DNA of 64,000 bases, taken from positions 11,060,625-11,124,624 of the forward strand of contig OZ020624.1 in assembly GCA_963971575.1 (NCBI GenBank). Reading direction: 5' to 3'. The position numbers were made by a program, and so were the translations under genes. Each line of letters starts with the position of its first letter. Position 1 is the stretch's first letter. Shown in pieces: positions 33,401 to 42,060 of this stretch. Under the pieces are notes generated by a model. That model did not search any database. It had not been told where the DNA came from and saw nothing but the letters and a program-made list of their open reading frames with translations. Source of the DNA: Liopterus haemorrhoidalis (taxonomy: Eukaryota; Arthropoda; Insecta; Coleoptera; Dytiscidae).

Positions 33401-34424
33401 GAAGAGAACCTAAACTTAACTGAAATATATTTTCAATTTTTCAATTCAATTTATTTTATTCTCACACATTTTATACACATGAACATTAATTACTCTGTTA
33501 CAAATTACACTATGTACAAAATAATATATATATAATTGAGAAATAAAATAAGAACAATGCCACAAAGAACTGCAAACAGTCTGAATGTGGCTTTACACAA
33601 ATATTATAAGTTTGTGTTTGTGTGAAGGTTAATGATTGTGAAATATCATATAAATTTAACCTAAAAAAAAAAAGAACAAAAAATAAAGGAAATGCAAGTT
33701 TTAGATCGAAATAATTAAGTTAACATAGTCATTGTTATTTTATTATATAGCAAGTAAACAATTATTCTGGGTTCTACAAAATTGTTTTATCCAATAGGAG
33801 TAGTTGAAATGCCACGTATATTGATATATTAGTCATGTTCGTTAAGTCAATATAGGTCACGTAAAAGCTTTCGTTTGTTGGAACTGAACAAGTTGTACTT
33901 TGTTTGTTTGTATTTTATAACCTGAACCGAACAGGAATTTCTTGCACCACCGAATGAGAAGGAGTAGAAAGTTCAAGTTGAATTCCTAGGTGATTGTGTA
34001 CACTACCATCATATGTTTAACTTGGAAAACTTTAAGGTGCTAGACAAAGAACAAAATTATTTCAAACGTATTATAAAAGAAATGATTTATATTAAAAGTA
34101 ATCATCATAATATCAACATCCAATAAGACACTGATAATTTGAGTAAACGCTACAGTCATTTGATTAAATTCATAAAAACTCTCGCTCAGTGATACAATCT
34201 TAGGTGCGTTCGGCATAAGCTAATAATCTACACATTCTGCATAATTTACACAATAAGCGTTCGCCATAAAGTTTCTGTGTACTTTGTGCTGCACGAAGAT
34301 CGTTCGGCATATACAGTGCAGTGCAGTTTGTGTTGCACAATCGTCACAAATTCAGATCGTACGGCAGTCTTTGTAATAATGTTTTTCGCGGTAAAAATAT
34401 ACGTTATTTTTTCTACAAAACAAA
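33401..34424. other. AT-rich, no gene seen
   Basis: From about 34200 the sequence is less AT-rich and contains repeated TTCGGCATA/GTTCGCCATA/CGTACGGCAG phrases upstream of the SANT gene. They may be its 5' region. Confidence 0.4.
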
Positions 34425-35530
34425 ATGAGTGAAAACAATCAATATATTGTTGTTTATTCCTGGAGCATTTGCAACATACATAGTACAGACATGTACTATT
34501 TATGTTGCTACATGTCCAATCTCATGATGGAACATGTAAATACACACGAATTTCTCAGTAAGTTAGTATATTAGTTATGTTTTTAGTAGTAAATATAGGT
34601 TATGATAATGCTTTGACTACAGTTTTACGTATTTGTTCAGATTTTCATAAAATATTTAGCTTCTAAATCAAACAGTTCTCTAAATTGTAAGGAATGTATT
34701 TTAAGACCTAGTATTATATTAATACAATTCACTGTCCTACTATAGTAAATCTGTTTTATCAAAACATAACCATTTTATAATATATATTTATATATGTATA
34801 TACATCAATAAATAACAGCAAGTTATAATTGTATGTGTTCTTTATTTTCAGCTGAACATAATAAATTGAATGCGGTCACTTCATATGTAATAGCAGACAC
34901 GGCCACTGAAAATTTGGCAAAAACTAATGAAGAAAGGGGTACTGAATCTGCTAATTCAGATGAAGCGACAGAAGAATCAAAATTGTGGAGGTCGGACAAT
35001 ACACTATACTTAATCAAAGCGTTAAAGAAAACGATAAACGTTTTGAAAACACACCGAAAAAAAAAAAATATATGGGTAAAAGTAGATAAACAATGTAGCC
35101 AGTTTTTTGGAAAGCCGGTTACCCACCTACAATGTGATAATAAGTGGCGCAGCCTAAAAAGAAGGTATAAAAACATGTTGGCACATAACAACACGTCAGG
35201 GAAAAAGCCAATGAGGTGGGAATATTTTAGTTTTATTCATGGATAATGCACAAAAAACCAGAAATTGCTCCAATTACTACGTGCAGTAGCAATTCTGGTT
35301 TAAGACGACATGCGACAACAAAAACAGAAAATCCTGGCCCGTCCACACCGACAAAAGAAACGGAAAAAGAAAACGTTTCACAATATTTAATAAAAAAGAA
35401 AAATGAAAACAGACTCTGAGAGCACTCATACAGTGCAGACATCAAGAAAAAATGGAGATGCTCGACAAAATTAACAGCCTATTTGAACAATATATAAATA
35501 CACTAAGGGCCGAGAGTTCCAGTTGCTAAT
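34425..35530 (+). pseudogene. SANT/Myb-like two-exon gene with C-terminal frameshifts
   Basis: Exon 1 (34425-34557) starts MSENNQYIVVYSW and ends at a GTAAGT donor. Exon 2 begins 34852 after TTATTTTCAG, with matching phase. Exon 2 encodes a Myb/SANT-like domain: LWRSDNTLYLIKALKKTINV...IWVKVDKQCSQFFGKPVTHLQCDNKW...MRWEYFSF. A TAA at about 35244 ends the open frame. In other frames the usual tail is still readable (SGLRRHATTKTENPG to about 35418, then EKMEMLDKINSLFEQYI to a stop near 35530), so two frameshifts have broken it. Confidence 0.6.
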
Positions 35531-36420
35531 AAACTATTCAATAAAATTATTAGCAACATAATTTTTTTTCCGAGAGTTCCACCCCGAAATAGTTATTAGG
35601 TTGCTAATAAATAGGCTTATTTGTCTAATAACTTATAGGCAACATGAAGTGCTTAATAAACTGACATATAACCAAAAACAAGTTCGCAAAATGTATTAAT
35701 ATTTCAAATTTAAATGAAAAACAGTATAATTTTAAAAGAATATACAAATGTATAGTTTTTATACATCCATATTTTTTCTATAATGGTGATTTTAGTGTTT
35801 TATATACATTTAAGTTGTATTTTGACGAAATCGTCGATCTGTTTGGATGAATTTATAAAATATAGACTACCGTTTTTAGAATATTTTGGGCATTTATTGT
35901 AAATGTGATATATAAAGAACAATATATAAATATATATTTTTAAATAAACATTGTCTTTTATTTTTACATTTGTATTTCTTTCAATTACGATTACAACACA
36001 TTACAAACAATACTTTAAGCATTACTATTTATATAAAAATGATAGAAAATAAAAAAACAGACGCAATTATTGGCAGAATAATAAAGATGTGTGGCTGAAA
36101 ATTGCTGATAAGTTTAATTCATATTGTTTAAGGAATGTAAAATAAAGCAAAATATTGCTGTCTTCTCATTGTGATTCAATTTTGTATTATAAAATGTTAT
36201 TTTTATTAACTCCTCTTATTTCTATATTATCCTCTTTTTCTGTGGTAAAATTTGTTGTAAACCGTTTAATAGTCATTTTAACAGCAACACAAAAAATATA
36301 CGTAACGTCATTGAATGTAAAGTCAAATTACTTAATGTCAAAATATTGAATGTCAAAATATTCAATAAGATGAGGAAATAATGGGATTCAGACTGGTCAG
36401 AAATTAAAATTAAAACAATA
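35531..36420. other. AT-rich region with short inverted and direct repeats
   Basis: GTTGCTAATAA...TTATTAGCAAC forms a perfect 11-bp inverted repeat near 35522-35560, and CCGAGAGTTCCA occurs twice (35508 and 35571). These may be transposon termini. No gene. Confidence 0.45.
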
Positions 36421-36478
36421 TTTTAACTTCGCTAACGTTTCGATTTAATATTAAATCTTCATCAGACCTAGGTTAAAA
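36421..36478 (-). ncRNA. Hammerhead ribozyme motif, Penelope type
   Basis: On the minus strand: the exact core CTGATGA (36465-36459), a stem II hairpin GATTTA-ATAT-TAAATC, then GAAAC (36441-36437) and GTTA. The short GAAAC-GTT closure with almost no stem III matches the small hammerheads known from Penelope-like retroelements, which act as dimers. TTTTAAC before the core can pair with GTTAAAA after it, extending stem I across an internal loop. No PLE coding sequence is adjacent, so this is probably a solo terminal repeat. Confidence 0.65.
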
Positions 36479-36656
36479 AGTCACAAAATTAAATAAATTA
36501 GTCAGATAAATAAAATTTAACGTCCGCATAATGTGAGAAGTCATTGAACTTAGAGAAAAAATAATCTGTGAACTAATCAAACTTGATTTTCACTTGATTT
36601 TCTTTATATAAGATCTGGCTTATATAAAGAAAAGAGTCTCTAATGATAATACACTA
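36479..36656. other. AT-rich spacer
   Basis: Nothing recognised; possibly the rest of the PLE terminal repeat. Confidence 0.35.
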
Positions 36657-36940
36657 TCTACTGCCAAACCTAAAAAACCTACAAACCTGCAAAAATTAGA
36701 ATTTAAATCATTAATTTTTGATAAATGTGATATCAATATAATATTATTTCATTTTTATTTTATTTTATTTTCCATTAGATCTGTCCAACAGAATTACTGA
36801 TCTACTGCCAAACCTAAAAAACCTACAAACCTGCAAAAATTAGAATTTAAATCATTAATTTTTGATAAATGTGATATCAATATAATATTATTTCATTTTT
36901 ATTTTATTTTATTTTCCATTAGATCTGTCCAACAGAATTA
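36657..36940 (+). repeat. 144-bp tandem duplication
   Basis: TCTACTGCCAAACCTAAAAA starts at 36657 and again at 36801. By eye the two copies are identical over about 139 bp, ending CCAACAGAATTA. The lack of divergence points to a recent event. Confidence 0.9.
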
Positions 36941-37074
36941 TGGTCCAATAAATAAAACCAATAAATGGACAGGTACAAATTAAGCTAAACATATAAATGT
37001 GATAAACAGCAATAAATTAATAATTTACAAAAATAAAGTCTAGAGAATAAAGATATTTGTTGTAAAGATATGGG

Positions 37075-39120
37075 ATCGTCGACCTTGCCAGAAGCCCAAG
37101 TGGGATTGCGACGGATCCAGCAAAAGTGCGCGCCGTGGAAGAATGGCGGATACCCAGAAACCTGACGGAATTGAGATCGTTTCTTGGGTTCGCGTCTTAT
37201 TATCGGCGGTTTATTCGGAACTTCGCGACCATAGCTGACCCTCTACATGGTCTGCTCAATAAGGGTGAGCGGTATTATTGGTCGGCAGATTGTGACGCCG
37301 CTTTTGAGTCGCTGAAACACTGTTTGGTACGTTCGCCCGTGTTAGCCTATCCACGCCCTGGAGAGCCATTTATTGTGGACACAGATGGCAGTGGGACCGG
37401 CATTGGGGGAGTTCTCAGTCAAATACAGAACGGGAAAGAACCAGTGGTCGCTTATTATAGCCGGGCTCTCACCAAACAGGAACGTCAATATTGTGTGACG
37501 CGGCGCGAGTTACTAGCGTTAGTGGCAGCGTGTAGACATTTTCGTGGATATCTAAGCGGGGTGCGGTTCACAGCCCGCACTGATCATAATTGTTTGCAGT
37601 GGCTACGTAATTTTCGGGAACCGGAGGGCCAGGTGGCTAGGTGGCTGGAAATCCTAACCGAATTTAATATGGACGTGGTGCATCGTCCAGGAAAGCAGCA
37701 CAGCAACGCAGATGGACTATCGCGTCAACCTTGCAATCAGTGTGGTGCTGAGGATATCGGACTTCAGGCCGTGGGTTTGGTGAGCGCGGCGGAAGGACAG
37801 GGAAGTGAACTGTGTCGCAGAAAAGAATCTCGGGAGGATTTTGACTTTGCGCTAGCTCAATCAGGTGATGAACTGTGTGCTCCTGTGAAAACAGCCTTTT
37901 TGTCGGGACAAACGGCTATCTCGACCATGCCTGAAAAGTCGCGAAAATTATGGACGATGAAACCGGAAATTCGGGAGGGACTGTTAATAGTGAGAGACGA
38001 GGTTGATGGCCGTTCTAGGCCCAGAGTGGTAGTCCCTGCATCTATTGTGGCAAATGTGCTTTGCGACTAGCATGGCAGTGCTACGGCGGGCGCTCATTTG
38101 GGCGTCTCGAAAACTTTGAGAAAGATTCAGGACCGTTATTATTGGCCGAATATGAAGACTCAAATTGAAAGGTGGTGTCGAGACTGTGAGGAATGTAGTC
38201 GCCGTGTCTCGAGCACCATTACAGACTTATGTGCCGACATACCGAATGGAATGAGTAGCGATAGACATTCTCGGGCCCTTGCCGGTTACGAAACGAGGCA
38301 ACAAGTATATTATGGTCGTGGCAGACTACTTTTCAAAGTGGACCGAAGCTTATGCTATGCCAGATCAAACAGCCGAGATGGTAGCACGGTTGTTTGTTGA
38401 CGAATTTGTGTGTCGATCTGGTGCACCCGATATTGTGCATACAGACCAAAGGAGACAATTCGAGTCTGAGCTATTTCGTAAAATGTGCCAGATCTTAGGC
38501 ATCGATAAAACAAGGACGTCCCCATTCCGACCACAATCGGATGGAATGGTCGAGAGATTCAATCGGACCTTACTGAAGATGTTGAGCCATTGGGCTGGGG
38601 AATGTCAGCAAGCGTGGGATGTGCAGTTGCCACACGTGATGATGGCCTATAGAGCTAGTCGTCATGATAGTACCAAGTTTACGCCAAACTTCTTGATGTT
38701 TGGCGAGGAAATACGTCTGCCTGCTGATGTACAATACGGGTTACCTCCCAGGGAGCAGTTTGAGTCCCACAAGGAGTACATCACAAACCTGCGCGAGTCA
38801 CTGGATAAAAGCCATGCGATGACTAGAGATCATCTTAGGGCAGCACATCAGCGCCAGAAAACGTCATACATAAAACATCACGAGATCGGCAGTACCAAGT
38901 TGAGGACTACGTGTGGTTACACCAACCCGTACCACGTATAGGGCAAACCGAGAAACTCTATCGCCCTTGGACAGATAATAAAATAGATGGGCTTTCAAAC
39001 ATACCGCATACAGCACTCAGCGTTTAAGCACAAGCGGCTGGTGGTCCACCACGACCGATTGAAGCGATGTTCTATGGTGCCGGCCACCAGCCATGCGCAA
39101 CAGGAGGAGCAGACCTTTTA
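37075..39120 (+). pseudogene. macro-gypsy pol: RT thumb, RNase H, integrase
   Basis: Frame 1 (to 38070) reads ATDPAKVRAVEEWRIPRNLT, FLGFASYYRRFI, then RNase H (VDTDGSGTGIGGVLSQ, RRELLALVAA, ARTDHNCLQWL, HSNADGLSRQP) and the region before the integrase. A TAG at 38068-38070 and frameshifts follow. The integrase finger is at 38090-38205 (HLGVSKTLRKIQ...CRDCEEC). The core is at 38279-38941, with D in VVADYFSKW, D in HTDQRRQFES (usually DQGRQF) and E in MVERFNRTLL. The C-terminal part returns in other frames (WLHQP, LYRPWTD, YRIQHSAFKHKRLVVHHDRL). Confidence 0.88.
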
Positions 39121-39957
39121 GTCCCCGCGGACGGGATAAACAAGCGACGCGAGGGGAAGATACCAACTGTAATGTGCCGATGGCGCGAAGGGGAATCACC
39201 GAAATTTACGGGGACTTGTTCACTGCACCCCAGGAAACTTCCCTAGCCCATTGTGTCGCTGAGGATTTGAGGATGTCTGCCGGTATTGCCGTTCAATTCA
39301 AAAAGAGATTTGGTGGCGTTAATGAACTGAAACGACAGCGACCCCGTGTTGGGGGAGTGCTATTCCTACAAAGAGGAGGTCGGTATATCTATTACCTGGT
39401 GACCAAAGTGGTCAGTAGTGACAAACGGACTTATGATGCCACGCCACCGAGTCAGGTCTTTAGCGATACCCATGATAGGTTGTAGACTTAACAGTCTAAA
39501 TGAGGATCGAGTTAAGGATATACTCGAGGATGTTTTTAGTGGAGAAGCGTGCACTGTTTGTATATATCGTACGCGGCCAGCGGACCGCTTGCGTGATCAA
39601 TCTGCCTTTACTGATCACCTGAGGGTTGCATCGCCTATGGTCTCACAGAATGTACATGTGGTAGAGATACATGATAATGATCGGATGAGAGCAGAAGATA
39701 TCATATCCCAGGAGAATTCGAGGAGAACAATGGAACCTCACCCAGAACTTGTGCAAGAAGATATTATGACAGTACCAACGGATATGGCTGCTACGGAGGA
39801 AGCTAGGGAACAACCTGTGGTCGAGGAAGGACCAGTAACCCTGAGCTTACCTGATGCCGACAGCGAGAATATACAGCCGATAACGCCAGCCATTCCCGTG
39901 TCGCCCGGCGTGCGAATCCGGCGAATCCGGCCGTACCAGAGACCACCTACCACGTGA
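39093..39957 (+). pseudogene. OARD1-like macrodomain (ADP-ribose hydrolase type) ORF of the gypsy element
   Basis: From 39186: ITEIYGDLFTAPQETSLAHC, LRMSAGIAVQFKKRFGGV, GGRYIYYLVTK, DKRTYDA, then in another frame IPMIGCRLNSL and RVKDILEDVF. This matches OARD1/C6orf130-type macrodomains, which remove ADP-ribose from acidic residues. The lysine of the YLVTK motif (Lys84 in the human enzyme) is kept; the aspartate of GCGLD (Asp125) is asparagine here. About 13 codons of the helix between DKRTYDA and IPMIGC are missing and the frame shifts there, so this copy is broken. ATGs at 39093 and 39180 would allow a separate ORF. A tail ending RIRRIRPYQRPP resembles gypsy Pol C-termini. Confidence 0.8.
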
Positions 39958-40098
39958 GCCGATGCAGTTGTCAACTGAAGCGGCGAATCCGAATGAGGCA
40001 ACGCGGATCCCGGTACAAGTGTTGCCTCCAAGGGCTGCCCGTGATGTGGCCTATTCACGTATCCAGGAATGGACAGCTTCCAGGAGGATGCTGAAGCT

Positions 40099-40257
40099 AG
40101 GAGGGAGTGGTGTAACGCCACTGGATATAAGTAGTGTTAGCGGTGACCGGTGTGAGCGCGCCGCCTACTGGAGGCAGAACTGAATGATGGTCGCCGAGTT
40201 GGTTACACAGTAGTGAGTTTTTGGGTGTGGTCACAGGTTGTATGTGGCTTATGGTTG
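40099..40257 (+). other. Polypurine tract and partial 3' LTR of macro-gypsy
   Basis: AGGAGGGAGTGG at 40099-40110 is directly followed by TGTAACGCCACTGG, the usual layout of polypurine tract and LTR start. Only 147 bp of LTR remain before the neighbouring LTR element begins at 40258. Confidence 0.65.
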
Positions 40258-40399
40258 TGTTAGCTTTCACAATATAATTAATACAATATTATATTATTTA
40301 TAATAATTTATTGACAGTATATATATTACGTATTTTACATTATATGTTTATTCATATTCTTCTATTATGTTAGGTTGCTAAGCAGCCTTGTCGCTAACA
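40258..40399 (-). repeat. gypsy-3 3' LTR
   Basis: 142 bp, TGTTAG...CTAACA. It matches 44634-44775 with a single difference (CAGCCTTG against CAGCGTTG). Confidence 0.92.
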
Positions 40400-40479
40400 C
40401 CACATCTCTCTTTCTGTAAACAAATAAAGTTAATCATTAATTTATCTTTTTAAACAACTTAAATAAATAAAATTGAAAT

Positions 40480-42060
40480 TTAGTTATCGGAAGTGTATCT
40501 ATCTGGAGGTTTGATTTGTCGACCACTTCTAGTTTTATAAAAAGTATTTCTAGTTGTATCTTCAAGACAGTCTTCTTTTTCCTCCCTTGTTTCATTCTCT
40601 TCTTCTTCTTTTTGTTCTTGTTCTTCCATTTTTTTATTATCTTCTCCTTCTTCTTCTCCTTTTTCTTCATTCTCTTCTTCTTCCTTTTCTTCTTCTCCTT
40701 CTTCTTCTTGTTCTGGTGGTTCAGTGTTACTGTTATCTTCGTCAACATCTCTGTTGTAACATTCACGTGTTGATTCTATATAATCATCAAGATCTATATC
40801 TATTTTGTTTTGAACCATAAGGTTTTTTTCATTTTTTGTTTTTCTACGCTCTTCCGCATTATTATTACTATTATAAAATATTACATCTTTTCTGTTTCTT
40901 CTTACGACTCCCAATTCTGTTTTTATTATGTATGACCGTGGATATTCTGATTTTTTTTGTATTTCTCCATATCTCTTTAAATCTTTTATCCATACTTTAT
41001 CTCCATAATTTAACTCTGGTAAATATTTTGCACCCCTTCTATCGTTAAAATTTCTTTCTGTTCTTTGTTGTATTTTCCTTTGTCGGTTCATATAGATTTT
41101 TGGTTCTCCAGACCACTTTGGTTTTAATTTTTTTGGAGTTTGAGGTAAAGTATTTCTAATTTTTCTTCCAAAAAGTAATTCTGCTGGCGAAAAACCCGAT
41201 TCTAGCGGCGTACTTCTGTAAGCGAGTAATCCTAAATTTGCATCACCCCCTTTTATCAAAATTTTTTTTACTATCGACACTGCTCTTTCCGCTTGTCCAT
41301 TTGACTGTGGATATCTGGGACTTGATGTTTGATGCTCAATTGCAAATTCAGTTGTAAACTTTTTAAATTCAAATGATGAAAACTGTGGTCCATTATCAGT
41401 TCTGATCATTTCTGGGATACCATGGCGTGCAAAAATTTTTATTAGCACTGATATTACAAACTCAGATGTAGTAGATTTTAAATGAACAACTTCTATGTAT
41501 TTAGAGAAATAGTCCTCAATTACAATAAAATTTTCTCTTTTAAATTCTAACAAATCTATACCTAAAAATATCCATGGTCTTTCTGGCAACATAGTTGTTC
41601 TTAAAGGTTCACTTCTATTTACTCTTTGTTCTGTACATTGTTTGCAATTATCAACAATTTTTTTAATGTCTGACGTAATAGCTGGCCACCACACAGCTTC
41701 TTGAGCTCGCCGTCTACATTTTACAATACCCATGTGGCCGTCGTGTATTCTTTCTAAAATTTCACTTCGTAATTGATTTGGTATAAATATTCTTGACCCT
41801 TTCATAACAAGTCCATTATATTCATTCAATTCTTCCTTAACTGACCAAAATATACATTGCTTACTCATATATCCAGTGCGTATATACTCCTTTATCTGCT
41901 TACTCTCAAAATCTTCTTGTTGTATCTGCTTTATTCTATTTAATCTTATGTCCGAAAACGGTTTCTCCACTACATTATTTATAAACAATTCTTCTTCAAT
42001 TCTGTCAATTAAAATATCTTCCTTATTTTCTACACTTACATTTAAGGGAGACCTGGACAA
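40480..42060 (-). CDS. gypsy-3 integrase ORF with glutamate-rich tail
   Basis: The open frame of 526 codons begins inside the TLSRSPLN box that ends RNase H. It carries the HHCC finger (HDGHMGIVKCRRRA...CKQCTE), the catalytic triad (D in VIEDYFSKYIEVV, D in RTDNGPQFSS, E in SNGQAERAVSIV) and a C-terminal GDKVWIKDL domain. The last 100 residues are dominated by glutamate (EEEGEEEKEEEE-type runs, 40560-40730), then TRSGRQIKPPDRY, a standard gypsy Pol terminus. It lies -1/+1 to the upstream ORF, overlapping it by 19 nt, so it is expressed only by frameshift or has been separated by a recent indel. Confidence 0.9.
   Translation of the reverse strand: MSRSPLNVSVENKEDILIDRIEEELFINNVVEKPFSDIRLNRIKQIQQEDFESKQIKEYIRTGYMSKQCIFWSVKEELNEYNGLVMKGSRIFIPNQLRSEILERIHDGHMGIVKCRRRAQEAVWWPAITSDIKKIVDNCKQCTEQRVNRSEPLRTTMLPERPWIFLGIDLLEFKRENFIVIEDYFSKYIEVVHLKSTTSEFVISVLIKIFARHGIPEMIRTDNGPQFSSFEFKKFTTEFAIEHQTSSPRYPQSNGQAERAVSIVKKILIKGGDANLGLLAYRSTPLESGFSPAELLFGRKIRNTLPQTPKKLKPKWSGEPKIYMNRQRKIQQRTERNFNDRRGAKYLPELNYGDKVWIKDLKRYGEIQKKSEYPRSYIIKTELGVVRRNRKDVIFYNSNNNAEERRKTKNEKNLMVQNKIDIDLDDYIESTRECYNRDVDEDNSNTEPPEQEEEGEEEKEEEENEEKGEEEGEDNKKMEEQEQKEEEENETREEKEDCLEDTTRNTFYKTRSGRQIKPPDRYTSDN

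Larger units (their letters stand above)
37075..40257 (+). mobile_element. gypsy-type LTR element with 3' macrodomain ORF (5' and 3' truncated)
   Basis: Order on the plus strand: RT thumb, RNase H, integrase, macrodomain, arginine/proline-rich tail, polypurine tract (GGAGGGAGTGG, to 40110), then TGTAACGCCACTGG, a typical LTR start, cut at 40257 by the next element. RT core and 5' LTR are missing. GC content is clearly higher than in all neighbours. Confidence 0.8.

Noticed and set aside
40516..40820. Phenylalanine/leucine-rich plus-strand ORFs
   Set aside because: They are the antisense of the GAA-codon run in the gypsy-3 integrase tail.
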